A DNA stretch of 64,000 nt from an uncultured Chlorobiaceae bacterium (GCA_903822595.1 CAIJPS010000024.1:62001-126000); one strand, 5' to 3'; positions 15,014 to 25,887 are shown, numbered from the stretch's first letter. The notes: generated from the letters alone by a model not told the origin. Numbers and translations: made by a program.

Positions 15014-15724
15014 TTATGACTGTTGTATCCAGAATTGCAGCGCATCATGGTGCATGCGCATTTTGTCTTCAACATCAAGAGGAAACGGGAGGGCTCTCTG
15101 CGTGCAAAAGATTCTGACGGCAGCATCCATATCCATCCACTCTCCGTTTTCAAACAAGCTTTTTTCTTCTGTTCCAGCACGGTCAGCTTCTTCCGCTCCC
15201 TCTTCATCGTTACCACCCTGTTCAAGAAGAGCCATCATCTCCCAGAGCAACTTCAGATAATTGTCCGCGGCCTGCAGGTAACGGTGCACCTCCTGGTCGT
15301 CAAGCCAGTTTTCCACCGCACCCGGTTCTCTATCGTACTTTCCCTGGCATCCCGCTTCCGGCTCTATTTCCGAAAACCACTCCTCACCCCTCTCGTTGCG
15401 ATGCCTTCCAAGTGGATAGAGCCTGCAGACAAGGGGGCGGTCAGCATGAACATGGCACCCTTGGGGTCCAAGAAAGATACAGCGATTCTCGTCATCAAAT
15501 TTCAGGTATGACCCGTTTTCGGTGGTGTAGCGGGCAATACACTGCGTTGTTGAAATGGAGAGATTCCTCGCAAGGCGCGCTATTTCATAAGGGTTTACCT
15601 GAATTTTTTTTGCCTGGCAACATTGCAGACAGCGCATGCACGAGAAGCTGAACGGTGTCTGCCGGTCAAGCCCTGTTCTGCGGATCGGCAAAGGGGCAGC
15701 CCGATTTGATTGCGGATGCAACAT
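15014..15724 (-). CDS. YkgJ-family cysteine cluster protein
   Basis: A 236-residue cytoplasmic protein. The family's metal-cluster cysteines appear as 'CMRCLQCC' (about residues 29-36), 'CIFLGPQGCHVHADRPLVCRLYP' split at the His, and a later Cys in 'EAGCQGKYD'. YkgJ/UPF0153 proteins are thought to bind Zn or an Fe-S cluster; no reaction is firmly known. An acidic region follows 'ALLEQGGNDEEGAEEADRAG'. It lies 14 nt upstream of the secreted repeat protein on the same strand and may be co-transcribed with it. Confidence 0.85.
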   Translation of the reverse strand: MLHPQSNRAAPLPIRRTGLDRQTPFSFSCMRCLQCCQAKKIQVNPYEIARLARNLSISTTQCIARYTTENGSYLKFDDENRCIFLGPQGCHVHADRPLVCRLYPLGRHRNERGEEWFSEIEPEAGCQGKYDREPGAVENWLDDQEVHRYLQAADNYLKLLWEMMALLEQGGNDEEGAEEADRAGTEEKSLFENGEWMDMDAAVRIFCTQRALPFPLDVEDKMRMHHDALQFWIQQS

Positions 15725-15922
15725 GACGCGATATTTATTGGAATGGTAATTTCAGGGAAAAGATACAAATAAATTCCATGGTATGGTTCATTTTTACCCA
15801 GGCAAATAGCGCTCCCTCTTTCAGCCTTTTTTGTTATAATAAACTTGTGTGAGCAGTTGCTGATTCCTTTGCCTGCTTACGATATGTTTCGGATTAATGC
15901 AGAACAATGAATGTGGTCACTG

Positions 15923-16666
15923 ATGGCTGAAACGATTCTCCGGCTTGAAAATATCCGAAAGGAGCTTGGTCTCTCCAAGGCTATCCGCCAGACCATCATT
16001 CCCAACCTCTCTCTGGAAGTTATGGCAGGGGAGTTTGTTGCTATAACAGGGCCATCGGGATCGGGAAAATCGACCCTGCTCTACATTATGGGAGGGCTCG
16101 ACAAACCCACTGCCGGCAAGGTTTGGCTTGATGGAGAGGCGATTACGGACAAAAATGAAACGGAGATGAACCGTATTCGCAATGAAAAAATTGGTTTTAT
16201 TTATCAATTTCACTTTTTGTTGCCAGAATTCAACGCCGTCGAAAATGTCAGCATGCCGATGATGATCAACGGGCGTCGCAGCCGAAAAGAGATCAGGGAG
16301 CGGGCAATGAAATTGCTCGATATGGTTGACATGCAGAACAAATATACCAACAAGCCAAGCCAGCTCTCCGGTGGCCAGCAGCAGCGTGTTGCCATTGCAC
16401 GGGCTCTGGCCAACGAACCAAAAATCCTGCTTGGAGATGAACCGACCGGCAATCTTGATTCCCGTTCAGCCAACAATGTCTATCAACTCTTTGACCGCCT
16501 GAACCGGGAGCTGCATCAGACCGTTATTGTCGTTACCCACGACGAGGAGTTTGCCAATCGTGCGGGACGGCGCCTTCATCTTGTAGACGGTCAAATTGAG
16601 AGCGATCGGCCATTGCGCTCAATGGCCAAAAATCCGGCAGATATGCAAATCCAGAAAAAACCCTAA
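15923..16666 (+). CDS. LolD/MacB-type ABC transporter ATPase
   Basis: Starting at 15923 ([11 protein letters not shown]) this is 247 residues; 15911 is an alternative. It has Walker [10 protein letters not shown], a Q-loop in '[20 protein letters not shown]', the signature [20 protein letters not shown], Walker [13 protein letters not shown] and a switch His. '[12 protein letters not shown]' and '[12 protein letters not shown]' are typical of LolD, the ATPase that releases lipoproteins from the inner membrane. The cognate LolC/E permease is not adjacent, so a MacB-like role cannot be excluded. It lies just before cruA. Confidence 0.82.
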   Translation: MAETILRLENIRKELGLSKAIRQTIIPNLSLEVMAGEFVAITGPSGSGKSTLLYIMGGLDKPTAGKVWLDGEAITDKNETEMNRIRNEKIGFIYQFHFLLPEFNAVENVSMPMMINGRRSRKEIRERAMKLLDMVDMQNKYTNKPSQLSGGQQQRVAIARALANEPKILLGDEPTGNLDSRSANNVYQLFDRLNRELHQTVIVVTHDEEFANRAGRRLHLVDGQIESDRPLRSMAKNPADMQIQKKP

Positions 16667-16688
16667 CATTCTTTATTCAGACTCTTCC

Positions 16689-18227
16689 ATGACCTTGTCA
16701 CTCGATCACATCAGGCTGACCCATCCCCATCTCTATCAGGCATTCTCTTTGCTTCCGGATTGCGAGTTGCATCTGCATCGTATCGGTGAGCTCGACCAGT
16801 ACTGGGAGCGCTTGAAGCAGCCTCTCCGGCAAGTGATTATGCCGGGCGATACACTTCCCAAAGATATCGTCATCAGCGGCGAATATGACTTGATCTATGC
16901 GGGAGGGACGCTCAGTCTGCTTCATGCTGCGGTAATGGCGGGTAAATATGGCAGAAAGGTCATGATTTTTGATCGCCAGACTCCCGCAAAATCGACACGG
17001 GACTGGAATATTTCAAGAAATGAGCTTCTTAATCTTGCTGATATCGGTCTTTTTACCGAGCGTGAAATTGATGCAGTTATTGTCCGTCGTTACAAGACCG
17101 GCTGGGTTGAGTTTTACAAGCCCGATGGGAGCCAGAAAAGGCTCTCAATGGAAAATGTGCTTGACTGCGCCGTTGATGCCGACATGCTGCTTGGTCTGGC
17201 AAAAGAGAAGGTTGTGGCCGCTTCGGGCAGCACCCTTCTTGCCGGAACCAGCTTCACCAAATGTTACCAGTTTGATGACCATATCGTTGTGCAGGTTGCG
17301 GATTGCAAGGGGCAACCCTTTTGGTACAAGGCAAAAGTTTTGGTTGATGTGATGGGAATCCTCTCGCCGATTGCCATGCAGCTCAACGAAGGCTTGCCAC
17401 AGACCCATGTCTGCCCGACGGTCGGCACCATCGCAAGCGGTTTTGAAAATATTGATTTCGATACCGGTGAAATTCTTGTCAGTACAGGGCCTGCCGATAC
17501 CTCTGCCGGAAAAGGACGGCAGCTTATCTGGGAAGGCTTTCCCGCTAAAGAGAAGCAGTACATTACCTATCTTTTCTTTTATGATGAGGCCGACTCCCCG
17601 AACGATAAATCCCTGCTCAGCCTTTTCGAGACCTACTTCCGAACGCTTCCCGAGTACAAAAAGCCCGGTACGGATTTTGTTATTCATCGCCCTGTCTATG
17701 GTATCATCCCGGCATACTGCCACGATGGCTTCAACCGCACAAGGGAAATTGCCGATGACCACATCATTCTCTTCGGCGATGCGGCATCACTTGGCTCACC
17801 GCTTACCTTCTGCGGTTTTGGCTCGATGGTGCGCAACCTTCACCATCTTACCGCCGATCTTGACCGGGCGCTCAGTGAGAATAACCTGTCGAAAAGGCAT
17901 CTTGAAAAGATCAACGCCTATGAGCCCAATGTTGCCTCAATGGCCAATCTCATGAAGTACATGTGCTTTAACGCCGCCACCGATGAGCCAAACTTTGTTA
18001 ACGACCTGATGAACGAGGTAATGATCGTGCTCGACGACCTTCCCCCGCATTACCGCCAGGCGATGTTCCGCGATGAAATGAAAATCGAGGAACTTGCAAT
18101 GGTCATGCTCCGGCTTGCCTGGCGCTACCCGAACGTGCTGACGGTGACCTGGGATAAACTCGGTGTTCAGGGCTCTCTCGGCTTTTTCAAAAATATTGTC
18201 GGATGGGCATTTTCATCAGTCAGATAA
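16689..18227 (+). CDS. cruA: Lycopene cyclase, CruA family
   Basis: A 512-residue FAD-dependent protein. Near residue 60 '[20 protein letters not shown]' followed by [11 protein letters not shown] is the degenerate Rossmann motif typical of CruA. Later come '[17 protein letters not shown]' and '[20 protein letters not shown]', the second FAD-binding segment. CruA cyclises lycopene to gamma-carotene in green sulfur bacteria on the way to chlorobactene or isorenieratene. The paralogue CruB, found in brown species, is similar and cannot be excluded. The start at 16689 is chosen because the longer frame overlaps the previous gene. Confidence 0.82.
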   Translation: MTLSLDHIRLTHPHLYQAFSLLPDCELHLHRIGELDQYWERLKQPLRQVIMPGDTLPKDIVISGEYDLIYAGGTLSLLHAAVMAGKYGRKVMIFDRQTPAKSTRDWNISRNELLNLADIGLFTEREIDAVIVRRYKTGWVEFYKPDGSQKRLSMENVLDCAVDADMLLGLAKEKVVAASGSTLLAGTSFTKCYQFDDHIVVQVADCKGQPFWYKAKVLVDVMGILSPIAMQLNEGLPQTHVCPTVGTIASGFENIDFDTGEILVSTGPADTSAGKGRQLIWEGFPAKEKQYITYLFFYDEADSPNDKSLLSLFETYFRTLPEYKKPGTDFVIHRPVYGIIPAYCHDGFNRTREIADDHIILFGDAASLGSPLTFCGFGSMVRNLHHLTADLDRALSENNLSKRHLEKINAYEPNVASMANLMKYMCFNAATDEPNFVNDLMNEVMIVLDDLPPHYRQAMFRDEMKIEELAMVMLRLAWRYPNVLTVTWDKLGVQGSLGFFKNIVGWAFSSVR

Positions 18228-18240
18228 CACTTTTTCATCA

Positions 18241-20253
18241 ATGACCGATATCATTTGTGCCGCAGAGGCGATTGCACAGCTTCGTCAGGAGATTGAACGG
18301 CACAACCATCTCTATTACGTTGAGGCAAATCCGGAGCTTTCCGATTACGATTTTGACAAGCTTCTCGAACAGCTTCTTGCGCTTGAACGGCAGTTCCCGG
18401 AACTTGTTACCCCCGACAGCCCCTCGCAGCGGGTAGGAGGAACCATTACCAGAGAGTTCCCTTCGGTGCAGCACCGCGAACCGATGCTGAGTCTTTCCAA
18501 TACCTACTCTACCCGGGAGGTGGAGGAGTTTTACAACCGGGTACGAAAACTTCTTGCCCTCGAAGGAGTGATGGAGCAGGAGATGGTCGCCGAACTGAAG
18601 TTTGACGGAGTTGCCATCAGCCTTCTTTACCGTGACGGCCTTCTGGTCAGGGGTGCTACCCGGGGTGACGGCCGGCAGGGTGACGATATCACGGCAAACC
18701 TGCGCACCATTCCCTCAATTCCCTTGCGGCTGAACGCCCTTGCTGAGCATGATGGACGGGAGGTCGAGGTGCGCGGCGAAGTCTTCATGCGCAAGGAGGA
18801 TTTTAAGCGACTCAACGAGAGTCGCCCGGAAGAAGATCGCTTTGCCAATCCCCGCAATGCTACTGCAGGCACACTCAAACTCCAGGATTCAGCCGAAGTT
18901 GCCCGTCGCAGCATGTGCTTTGTCGCCTACTACCTCAAAGGGATTGAAGACGAATCGATTGCACACCACCATCGTCTCGAACTGCTCAGCGGGTTTGGCT
19001 TCTTTACCGGCGACCATTACCGGCTTTGCGATACCTTGCCGGAGATCAACGATTATATTGCCCGGTGGTCAGAAGAGCGCTGGCAACTGCCCTATGAGAC
19101 CGATGGAGTGGTGCTGAAACTCAACGATGTGCGCTTCTGGGAAAAACTTGGAGCAACAGCCAAAAGCCCCCGATGGGCTATCGCCTATAAATATCCGGCA
19201 CAGCAGGCCAGGACGGTGCTGCACAACGTGCTCTTCCAGGTAGGACGGCTCGGCACCATCACCCCCGTTGCTGAACTTGAGCCTGTGCTGCTTGCCGGTT
19301 CAACCGTCTCGCGCTCAACCCTCCACAATTTCGACGAAATCAACCGCCTTGGCCTCATGCTCCGTGACCGGGTCATTATCGAAAAATCAGGCGAAGTGAT
19401 TCCCAAAGTGCTGCGCACCATACCCGAAGAGCGTCCTGCTGATGCCGAGCCCATTCTGCCGCCCGCGCACTGCCCCTCATGCGGGACGCTGCTGGTCAGG
19501 CCGGACAACGAAGTCAGTTACTTCTGCCCGAACGAGGAGGCGTGTCCGGCCCAGATCAAGGGGCGGGTACTCCACTTTGCCTCGCGCAACGCCATGGATA
19601 TCCAGACACTCGGTGACGCTCTGGTCGAGCAGCTTGTCGCCAAAGGTCTCATCAAAGATCCCGCCGATCTCTATTTTCTTCAGGAAAAAGAGCTTGCGAA
19701 TCTTGAACGCATGGGATCCAGGTCGGCACAGAACATTCTGCGTGCTCTTGAAAAAAGTCGTGAAAAGAGCTACGAGCGTCTTCTCTATGCCCTTGGTATC
19801 CGTCACGTCGGACGTGCAACCGCCCGTGAGCTCTCACAGGCTTCTCCCTCAATTGATGCCCTCCGGCAGGAAGGTGAGGAGCAGCTTGCCAGCGTACCCG
19901 ATATTGGACCTGTGGTTGCCCGAAGCATTATCAATTATTTTGCCAAACCATCATGGCCCGATCTTCTCGAAAAACTACGTTCTGCCGGTCTGCAACTCAG
20001 TGCATCAGAGCCGAAAGAGCAGGTCAACCGAAACTTTGAAGGGCTTACGGTACTCTTTACCGGTGGCCTTGACTGCTACGACCGCCAGAAAGCTGCGGAA
20101 CTGGTGCTTGAACGAGGCGGCAGGGTAGTGAGTTCGGTCAGTAAAAAGACCGGCATGGTTGTCGCTGGCCATGAGCCTGGCAGCAAGCTCGATAAGGCCT
20201 TGAAACTTGGCGTTCGGGTTGTGTCGGAAGATGAGTTTGAGGCAATGCTTTAA
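18241..20253 (+). CDS. ligA: NAD-dependent DNA ligase
   Basis: A 670-residue ligase, normal length. It has an N-terminal Ia domain ('[21 protein letters not shown]'-like NAD site), the adenylated lysine Lys120 in 'ELKFDG', an OB fold ('[16 protein letters not shown]'), a zinc finger with four cysteines around 'CPSCGT...[10 protein letters not shown]', HhH repeats and a C-terminal BRCT domain (from about 590, '[14 protein letters not shown]'). It seals nicks in replication and repair. The start is at 18241; the longer frame overlaps cruA. Confidence 0.97.
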   Translation: MTDIICAAEAIAQLRQEIERHNHLYYVEANPELSDYDFDKLLEQLLALERQFPELVTPDSPSQRVGGTITREFPSVQHREPMLSLSNTYSTREVEEFYNRVRKLLALEGVMEQEMVAELKFDGVAISLLYRDGLLVRGATRGDGRQGDDITANLRTIPSIPLRLNALAEHDGREVEVRGEVFMRKEDFKRLNESRPEEDRFANPRNATAGTLKLQDSAEVARRSMCFVAYYLKGIEDESIAHHHRLELLSGFGFFTGDHYRLCDTLPEINDYIARWSEERWQLPYETDGVVLKLNDVRFWEKLGATAKSPRWAIAYKYPAQQARTVLHNVLFQVGRLGTITPVAELEPVLLAGSTVSRSTLHNFDEINRLGLMLRDRVIIEKSGEVIPKVLRTIPEERPADAEPILPPAHCPSCGTLLVRPDNEVSYFCPNEEACPAQIKGRVLHFASRNAMDIQTLGDALVEQLVAKGLIKDPADLYFLQEKELANLERMGSRSAQNILRALEKSREKSYERLLYALGIRHVGRATARELSQASPSIDALRQEGEEQLASVPDIGPVVARSIINYFAKPSWPDLLEKLRSAGLQLSASEPKEQVNRNFEGLTVLFTGGLDCYDRQKAAELVLERGGRVVSSVSKKTGMVVAGHEPGSKLDKALKLGVRVVSEDEFEAML

Positions 20254-20296
20254 AAACAAGCTGCGAAAATATAAACCATTTCTACATCAGAAAAAT

Positions 20297-20911
20297 ATGG
20301 ATCCTCACTACAGGGTGGCGATATTCGGTTCCGCAAGAATAGAGGAGGGAGACGCGGATTATAAAGACGTTTTTCAGATTGCGAAAGGCCTGGCTGAAGC
20401 TGGTTTTGATATTGTGACCGGTGGCGGCCCCGGCCTTATGCAGGCAGCAAATGCAGGTTCAAAAAGTGCGCACTCCGCCGCTCGCTCTATTGGCTTGAAC
20501 ATCAAGTTGTCGAGAGAGCAAGGCAGCAACGCATTTCTTGATATCAAGGGGGAGTTTAATCGTTTCAGTGGCAGGCTCGACACCTTCATGTCTCTTTCCG
20601 ATGCCGTAGTTGTTGCACCCGGTGGCATCGGGACGCTCCTCGAACTCTTTTATGCATGGCAACTTGTTCAGGTGGAGCATATTTGCGATACACCGATTAT
20701 CCTCTATGGAGAGATATGGACAAATCTGCTCCTCTGGCTCGAAACCGAGGTTAAAGCGCGCAACCTTTTCAATGACAAGGATATGCACATGATTTTTCAT
20801 CTCATCGATCCGCTGCACGTTGTTGCGCTTATCAAACAAATTCATACAGACCGCCTCAAAGAGGCGCATGTATGCAAAAATTTTTCAAAATACCGCCAAA
20901 CCTCTTTCTGA
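20297..20911 (+). CDS. LOG-family nucleotide phosphoribohydrolase
   Basis: A 204-residue protein of the LOG ('lysine decarboxylase-like') family, starting at 20297 ([19 protein letters not shown]). The nucleotide motif is '[14 protein letters not shown]' and the second signature is '[16 protein letters not shown]' (PGGxGTxxE). Family members cleave the ribose-base bond of cytokinin or other nucleoside monophosphates. The bacterial role is mostly housekeeping. It follows ligA by 43 nt and is followed by a VanZ-type gene. Confidence 0.87.
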   Translation: MDPHYRVAIFGSARIEEGDADYKDVFQIAKGLAEAGFDIVTGGGPGLMQAANAGSKSAHSAARSIGLNIKLSREQGSNAFLDIKGEFNRFSGRLDTFMSLSDAVVVAPGGIGTLLELFYAWQLVQVEHICDTPIILYGEIWTNLLLWLETEVKARNLFNDKDMHMIFHLIDPLHVVALIKQIHTDRLKEAHVCKNFSKYRQTSF

Positions 20912-20914
20912 AAA

Positions 20915-21295
20915 GTGAATGCAAAAGAGCAGAAGCTGATGGTTGTCTCCCGTCTGATGCTGGCGGTTACCATTGCCATTATCAGTTGGCAGGCTACAAT
21001 CCGCAACGGCGCAGCTCTGCCTGTCGAGAATGGTGACAAGATTCTTCATTTTTTTGCCTTTGTGGCCCTCGCCCTTCTGGTGGATTTCTCTTTTCCGCTC
21101 ACCCGGTTCTTACCGATCAAAATCATTACGTTGATCCTCTACGGGCTCGCCATCGAGGTCGTCCAGTCTTTTTTGCCCTACCGATCTGCCTCTGCCGCTG
21201 ATCTCCTGACAGACATTGTCGGCATTGGTACCTATGCGAGTTTCATACCAATGCTCAATCGCCTTCAAGTCTATCGAGGATACTGGAAAACGTAA
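20915..21295 (+). CDS. VanZ-family small membrane protein
   Basis: A 126-residue protein from a GTG at 20915, or 118 residues from the ATG at 20939. It has about four hydrophobic segments, with the VanZ-like features 'NGDKILHFFAFVALALLV' and 'EVVQSFLPYRSASAADLLTDIVG'. VanZ family members in other bacteria influence glycopeptide or lipid phenotypes, but their function is not established. It begins 3 nt after the LOG gene stop. The 162 nt after it, up to menG, hold no gene. Confidence 0.82.
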   Translation: MNAKEQKLMVVSRLMLAVTIAIISWQATIRNGAALPVENGDKILHFFAFVALALLVDFSFPLTRFLPIKIITLILYGLAIEVVQSFLPYRSASAADLLTDIVGIGTYASFIPMLNRLQVYRGYWKT

Positions 21296-21457
21296 CCGCG
21301 AACGCCGTGAGAGCCGAGCCCCAGCCCGGCGTAAAAAGAGAGGCTGATCTCCAGCTCCGGGGATAAAGAGGAGAATTTGCTGCCCCCCCGATGTCCCCCG
21401 TTGCCCTCAGCGAAAAAAGAAATGTAGGGGTGCCCCTTGTGGGTGCCCTCCCGGATG

Positions 21458-22207
21458 CTATTTTTGGGCGACGTAAAGTATGGATGTTTCAAAGGTCATC
21501 GGAAAATAGTTCGCCGTTTTGAAACCGCTTTTTTTCAGAATGGCGGTAAACGCTTCAGCCTGCGGAAATTTTTCAACCGAATGGGGCAAATAGTCGTAGG
21601 CAAAGGTGGACTTGCTGAACAATCCTGCAATTTTCGGCAGCACCTGTTTAAAGTAAATCAGGTAGAGCTTTTTCATGAGCGTGTTACGAGGTATCATCGG
21701 CTCGATAATAAGCGCATGACCGCCCGGTTTCAGGACGCGGTGGAACTCCCGCATACCCTCGTTCAGGTTTTCAAAATTTCTCACGCCGAATCCTGCGCTG
21801 ACCACATCAAAGCTTGCATTGCCAAAAGGGAGCTTTTCTGCATACCCCTCAATAAAAGTGATCTGCGGGTACTTTTTTCTTGCAAGAACCAGCATTTCAG
21901 GAGAAAGGTCAAGAGCGGTCACCTTTGCTCCCGCTATTTTGGCCATGGAGTTCGCCAGGTCGCCCGTACCGGTAGCGACATCAAGAATCCGTGGGGAAGC
22001 ATTATTTTCGAGCAGTTTCCTGGCCCTGTTTGTCGTCTTTGCCCGCCAGTAGTTGTCTATTCCCAGGCTCAGCAGATGATTCAAAAAGTCATAGGTCGGA
22101 GCAACCTCGTCAAACATTCTTTTGATCGAGGCTCTCGATTTCGTCTGATTCAGAGATTTTGCGCTCTCTTTAGCCTGACGAGGCGAAATTTCAGCTTTTT
22201 TTGCCAT
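21458..22207 (-). CDS. menG: Demethylmenaquinone methyltransferase
   Basis: A 249-residue SAM-dependent methyltransferase of the UbiE/MenG family. '[21 protein letters not shown]' spans the UbiE signature I and '[13 protein letters not shown]' is SAM motif I. '[17 protein letters not shown]' and '[15 protein letters not shown]' complete the pattern. Green sulfur bacteria use menaquinone, so C-methylation of demethylmenaquinone is the likely reaction. The start at 22207 is preceded by GGAAGATG as ribosome-binding site and overlaps hisI by 17 nt; the longer frame to 22312 lies inside hisI. Confidence 0.92.
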   Translation of the reverse strand: MAKKAEISPRQAKESAKSLNQTKSRASIKRMFDEVAPTYDFLNHLLSLGIDNYWRAKTTNRARKLLENNASPRILDVATGTGDLANSMAKIAGAKVTALDLSPEMLVLARKKYPQITFIEGYAEKLPFGNASFDVVSAGFGVRNFENLNEGMREFHRVLKPGGHALIIEPMIPRNTLMKKLYLIYFKQVLPKIAGLFSKSTFAYDYLPHSVEKFPQAEAFTAILKKSGFKTANYFPMTFETSILYVAQK

Positions 22208-22604
22208 AAACATCTTCCGGGTTAAAGAGAAGGGTATCACAGATCTCCAGAGAGAGATCATTGGTAGCTTTGCGGTAAAAGCAGGAGTGGTAGCCGACGT
22301 GGCAGGCTCCACCGGTCTGGGAAACTTTCAACAGCAGGGTGTCGCCGTCGCAATCGATCAGAATATCATGGACTACCTGCATATTGCCCGACGATTCTCC
22401 TTTCAGCCAAAGCTCTTTACGGCTGCGGCTCCAGTAACAGGCCCTCTTTTTTTCAAAGGTCATCTGAAGGCTTTCACGGTTCATCCATGCCATCATCAAA
22501 ACTTTTCCGGTTTCATGATCCTGCACAATAGCCGGGACCAATCCTTTTTCATCGAACTTTACTGTTTCAAGAAAGCTTTGCTGGATATCTTGATTATCGC
22601 CCAT
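22191..22604 (-). CDS. hisI: Phosphoribosyl-AMP cyclohydrolase
   Basis: A 137-residue stand-alone HisI (no HisE domain). It has '[17 protein letters not shown]', '[20 protein letters not shown]', the Mg/Zn site '[11 protein letters not shown]' and the Cys-rich end '[14 protein letters not shown]', all characteristic. It opens the ring of phosphoribosyl-AMP in histidine synthesis. It overlaps menG downstream. hisH and hisA lie elsewhere in this window at 32.9-34.3 kb, so the his genes are dispersed. Confidence 0.95.
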   Translation of the reverse strand: MGDNQDIQQSFLETVKFDEKGLVPAIVQDHETGKVLMMAWMNRESLQMTFEKKRACYWSRSRKELWLKGESSGNMQVVHDILIDCDGDTLLLKVSQTGGACHVGYHSCFYRKATNDLSLEICDTLLFNPEDVYGKKS

Positions 22605-22778
22605 TGAAGGTGTAGATTAAATGTTGTTTAATGCAAGAGATTCTTTCCCCTGAAAAGGAATGGAAAAGAAAAATGTTCCTAAAGATTCATAAAATTATGG
22701 AAAAACCAATATCGGAATGGATAAAAAGATCAAAACAGGTAACTTCCCAAAGCTGAATTCATAATACTTGGTAAACCC

Positions 22779-23861
22779 ATGCACTCCCTACAGAAATTTC
22801 TTCCCAAATATTCCATTGCTCTTGCCATCCTTTTTATTGCTACGGTCATTTTTCTGATGACAAGGGCCAATACTGCCGACATTGAGGTTGATCAGGTTTC
22901 CAATGCAGAGCTGGTGCAGGCAATCTATGCAACAGGGTTTGTTGAAGCCAATGCTGTCGCAAACCTTAGTGCTGAATCTTCAGGAACGGTCAGCTCTGTT
23001 GGCGCGCTTGAAGGGCAGCACGTCACTGTCGGCCAGAAAATCCTGCAATTCAGCAGCCCGCAGCCCCAGCTCGCACTCCGTGAGGCAAGAGCAGCTCTGG
23101 CGGAACAGCAGGCCCAGACGAGAGATAACAAATTTCGCCGTTCCAGAAAGGAAAACCTCTTTCGTGAAGGGGCAATATCACGTCAGGAGCTTGATGATGC
23201 CGAAAAAATCAGCATTCAGGGCGAAGAGCTGCTCCAGCAGAAGGCTCTTCAGTTGAAGATGCGTGAAGACGATCTGAAAAAATTGACCGTAAGTGCACCT
23301 TTTTCCGGCACACTGACCTTGCAGAATGTCAAGGAGGGCGATTATGTCACGGCAAATACTCTTGTGGCTCGGGTGGTTGATACCACCAGCTATATCGTCA
23401 CGGTCGAGGTTGACGAACTCGATATTCCCCGGATACGCAACGGCCAGGCGGCAACCGTTGCCTTTGATGCCTGGCCCGACAAGCGGCTCTCTGCCGTCGT
23501 TTCCCGTATTGTGCCCCAGACTGACCGGGTAACAAAAACCTCAAAGATCTATCTCACCCTCAATCATCCCGCCTCCGGAATCCAGGCAGGTATGACTGCA
23601 ACAGCAAATATTATCTACAATATCAAGCCGAATGCGCTTTTGGTCAGAAAAAGCTCACTCTTTGAAGAAAACCGTCAGAGCTTTGTCTGGAAAATTGAAA
23701 ACAATCGACTGAAAAAACAGCCCATACGGATCGGAGCCAGCGATATGACCTTTGTTGAGGTGTTGCAGGGGCTTAAAAATGGGGATAAAATTGCGCTTGC
23801 ACCCGCCAAAGGTTTACACGAAGGGCTGGAGGTCAAGATCATTGCTTCAAAGAAGAGCTGA
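22779..23861 (+). CDS. Periplasmic adaptor of an efflux pump (HlyD/RND-MFP family)
   Basis: A 360-residue membrane-fusion protein. It has an N-terminal membrane anchor (about residues 10-27), a barrel-sandwich (lipoyl-like) half 'SAESSGTVSSVGALEGQHVTVGQ', a coiled hairpin (about 100-170, 'ALREARAALAEQQAQTRD'), the returning lipoyl half 'APFSGTLTLQNVKEGDYV' and beta-barrel regions. It connects an inner-membrane transporter to an outer-membrane channel. No transporter or TolC gene is adjacent, so the partners must be encoded elsewhere. The 174-nt gap before it shows nothing recognisable. Confidence 0.87.
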   Translation: MHSLQKFLPKYSIALAILFIATVIFLMTRANTADIEVDQVSNAELVQAIYATGFVEANAVANLSAESSGTVSSVGALEGQHVTVGQKILQFSSPQPQLALREARAALAEQQAQTRDNKFRRSRKENLFREGAISRQELDDAEKISIQGEELLQQKALQLKMREDDLKKLTVSAPFSGTLTLQNVKEGDYVTANTLVARVVDTTSYIVTVEVDELDIPRIRNGQAATVAFDAWPDKRLSAVVSRIVPQTDRVTKTSKIYLTLNHPASGIQAGMTATANIIYNIKPNALLVRKSSLFEENRQSFVWKIENNRLKKQPIRIGASDMTFVEVLQGLKNGDKIALAPAKGLHEGLEVKIIASKKS

Positions 23862-23879
23862 GACTATCATGGACAGGAG

Positions 23880-24887
23880 ATGCGACCAAGAGCAAAAATA
23901 GCTGTCATTCTTGCCGCGCATGGAGAGGCTGAAACCACCCGGTTCATTGAAAATTACCGGGTTACCCGCCAAACGCTTGCGCACGCCTCACAGGTTATGC
24001 CCATTGCGGGAGCTCTGCAAAGGGCTATCGCGGTCAGCTCATCATTGAAAAAATTGTTACGCGCCCGTAGTGATGCACAGTGTTCACCGCAAAACCGGAT
24101 CACCCGTGACCAGGCTGTCGCCCTTCAGCATCATCTGGATGCCTCATCCTTCGCAGAGTGCTTTGAGTTTGATGTTCATGCTGCATTTTCGGCATCCTCC
24201 CCTTCTGTTGAGCACATTATTGAAGAGACACGGCAAGGTGACGGTCAGGTAATCGTCTCAATGGCCCCTGTTGATACCAGCCTTTCCTGTGGTCTGATTT
24301 GCTCATATCTGGCCCACTCCCGCAAACCGGAGGAACTTGGGAAGGTCAAGGTCCTCAGCAGGTTTTGGACCGATGAGAGGCTTTACTCGATATACTGTGA
24401 TCATCTCCTTGCAGAGCGTTTCTGTCGGGTGGCTCTCAACGATGAAAAGCGAATCCTGATGCTTCTCTTTCACGGTACGCTGGTTACGGATGCGAGAGGT
24501 AACGCTCCTCATTTTCTTACCGGTCTTGATGCAACGAGGTGCTTTGCCCGGCGTCTTCAGCATCTTATTGAGGGTGATAGCCGCAATCCTTATGGTCGGA
24601 TCATGACCGCCTATCTTAACCATAACGTCGGTGGAGAGTGGACAAAACCATCATTTGAAGAGAGTTGTACCATGCTTCGCAACGAGCGCACGCCCAGCGT
24701 CGATCTTTTTGCCTGCGGTTATTTTGCCGACGGCAATGAAACCATTCACCGGGCAGCAGAGCTGAGAGCGTTATCATCGGTACGGGAAGCGGCATTGATT
24801 CCCTGTGTCAACAGCACCCCCGCTTTTACCGGCTATTTGACATCAAAAGTTATTGCGGCTGCTCAACAGATCATAAGCGTGAGGTGA
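23880..24887 (+). CDS. Ferrochelatase-like protein
   Basis: A 335-residue class II chelatase-fold protein. 'AVILAAHGEAETTRFIENYR' matches the ferrochelatase N-terminus, 'LLFHGTLVTDARGN' carries the metal-site His (canonical F-S-x-H-G-x-P), and 'NHNVGGEWTKPSFEES' and 'FACGYFADGNETIHRA' match the two C-terminal signatures. It is diverged: the usual SAHGLP is FHGTL. It may be the organism's HemH, possibly acting on coproporphyrin or protoporphyrin, or a chelatase with another porphyrin or metal. It lies 18 nt after the efflux adaptor gene. Confidence 0.75.
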   Translation: MRPRAKIAVILAAHGEAETTRFIENYRVTRQTLAHASQVMPIAGALQRAIAVSSSLKKLLRARSDAQCSPQNRITRDQAVALQHHLDASSFAECFEFDVHAAFSASSPSVEHIIEETRQGDGQVIVSMAPVDTSLSCGLICSYLAHSRKPEELGKVKVLSRFWTDERLYSIYCDHLLAERFCRVALNDEKRILMLLFHGTLVTDARGNAPHFLTGLDATRCFARRLQHLIEGDSRNPYGRIMTAYLNHNVGGEWTKPSFEESCTMLRNERTPSVDLFACGYFADGNETIHRAAELRALSSVREAALIPCVNSTPAFTGYLTSKVIAAAQQIISVR

Positions 24888-24983
24888 TATTGCGTTTCTG
24901 AATGGTTAAGGGCGCTCTCGTGTTTATTTTTCCGGTAAAGGTATGAGCCAACGATTAAAAAGAGATGGAGAGGAGCAGAGATT

Positions 24984-25826
24984 ATGAGCCGTGCGGCTGT
25001 TTTTATTGACGGGGCAAACCTGTTTTTCACCCAACGCCATCTTGGATGGCAGATAGATTTTTCCCGTTTGATGGCTTTTTTCATGTCCGGGTACGCTTCA
25101 GTGCAGGCAAATTACTACGTCCCGGCTTCCGAACCGATTTCAGAGGAAAATGCTGCATTCACCAGGGTGCTGACGGCCCATGGCTACCGGATAACTTCAA
25201 AACCGGTTAAAAAGATAGTCAACAAGGAGACCGGAGTCATCGTCATGAAAGGTAATCTCGATGTTGAACTTGTTGTTGATGCCCTGAGTGCTGCCGACCA
25301 GTATGACACCTTTCTCCTTTTCAGTGGCGACAGCGATTTTCTTCCCCTGCTGAGGGCATTGAAAGAGAAGGGCAAAGAGGTTATGGTTTATTCCACCCAG
25401 GGCCTCAGCGCAAGGGAGCTGCTTGCCGAACCGGGTATAGCCTATCATGATCTTGCCCTGCTCAAAGAGCGTATCGAACAGGTCAGGCCTGGAGATTCTC
25501 TGCGTGTTGACGGGCTTGGGGCGGGTAACGATCAGGAGTTTTCGGTTCCTCTTCCCGATATCGGTGTGACCTTTACCGGTACCGTGCTGAAGGTTCAGCC
25601 TTACGGGATTTTTCTCAGTAACCCCTTTCATGTCAAATGTCTTCTTCCCCTCAGTTTTCTTGGCATCAGCAAATATATTGATGACCTTACGGCTATTGTG
25701 CGCATGACCGACGTTTTTGACGTTGTGGTTTTTCACGTCAATACCGCTCGCGATATTGCCGAAATAACGGTCAAGCTGGCCGACAAAAAGATGGCAGAGG
25801 AGCTGACGTCAAGGATAGAAGGATAA
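24984..25826 (+). CDS. NYN-domain (LabA/DUF88-like) protein with S1-like C-terminus
   Basis: A 280-residue protein. Residues 1-~165 form a NYN/PIN-like nuclease domain with conserved acidic residues in 'AAVFIDGANLF', 'GNLDVELVVDAL' and 'FSGDSDFLPLLRAL'. Residues ~190-275 resemble an S1/OB RNA-binding fold ('VTFTGTVLKVQPYGIFLS'). The combination suggests an RNA-processing role, but the substrate is unknown. It is preceded by GGAGAGGAG at 24967-24975. No partner gene is obvious. Confidence 0.82.
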   Translation: MSRAAVFIDGANLFFTQRHLGWQIDFSRLMAFFMSGYASVQANYYVPASEPISEENAAFTRVLTAHGYRITSKPVKKIVNKETGVIVMKGNLDVELVVDALSAADQYDTFLLFSGDSDFLPLLRALKEKGKEVMVYSTQGLSARELLAEPGIAYHDLALLKERIEQVRPGDSLRVDGLGAGNDQEFSVPLPDIGVTFTGTVLKVQPYGIFLSNPFHVKCLLPLSFLGISKYIDDLTAIVRMTDVFDVVVFHVNTARDIAEITVKLADKKMAEELTSRIEG

Positions 25827-25887
25827 TATCGGCAGCAGGGGGTAAACACAGTGATAGTATTAACAGAAGAGAACCGGAGCAAATACA

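Noticed and set aside
21296-21457. Possible further hairpin repeat (GTAGGGGTGCCCC at about 21424)
   Set aside because: Arms do not pair like the family core. It may be a decayed copy but the evidence is too weak to list.
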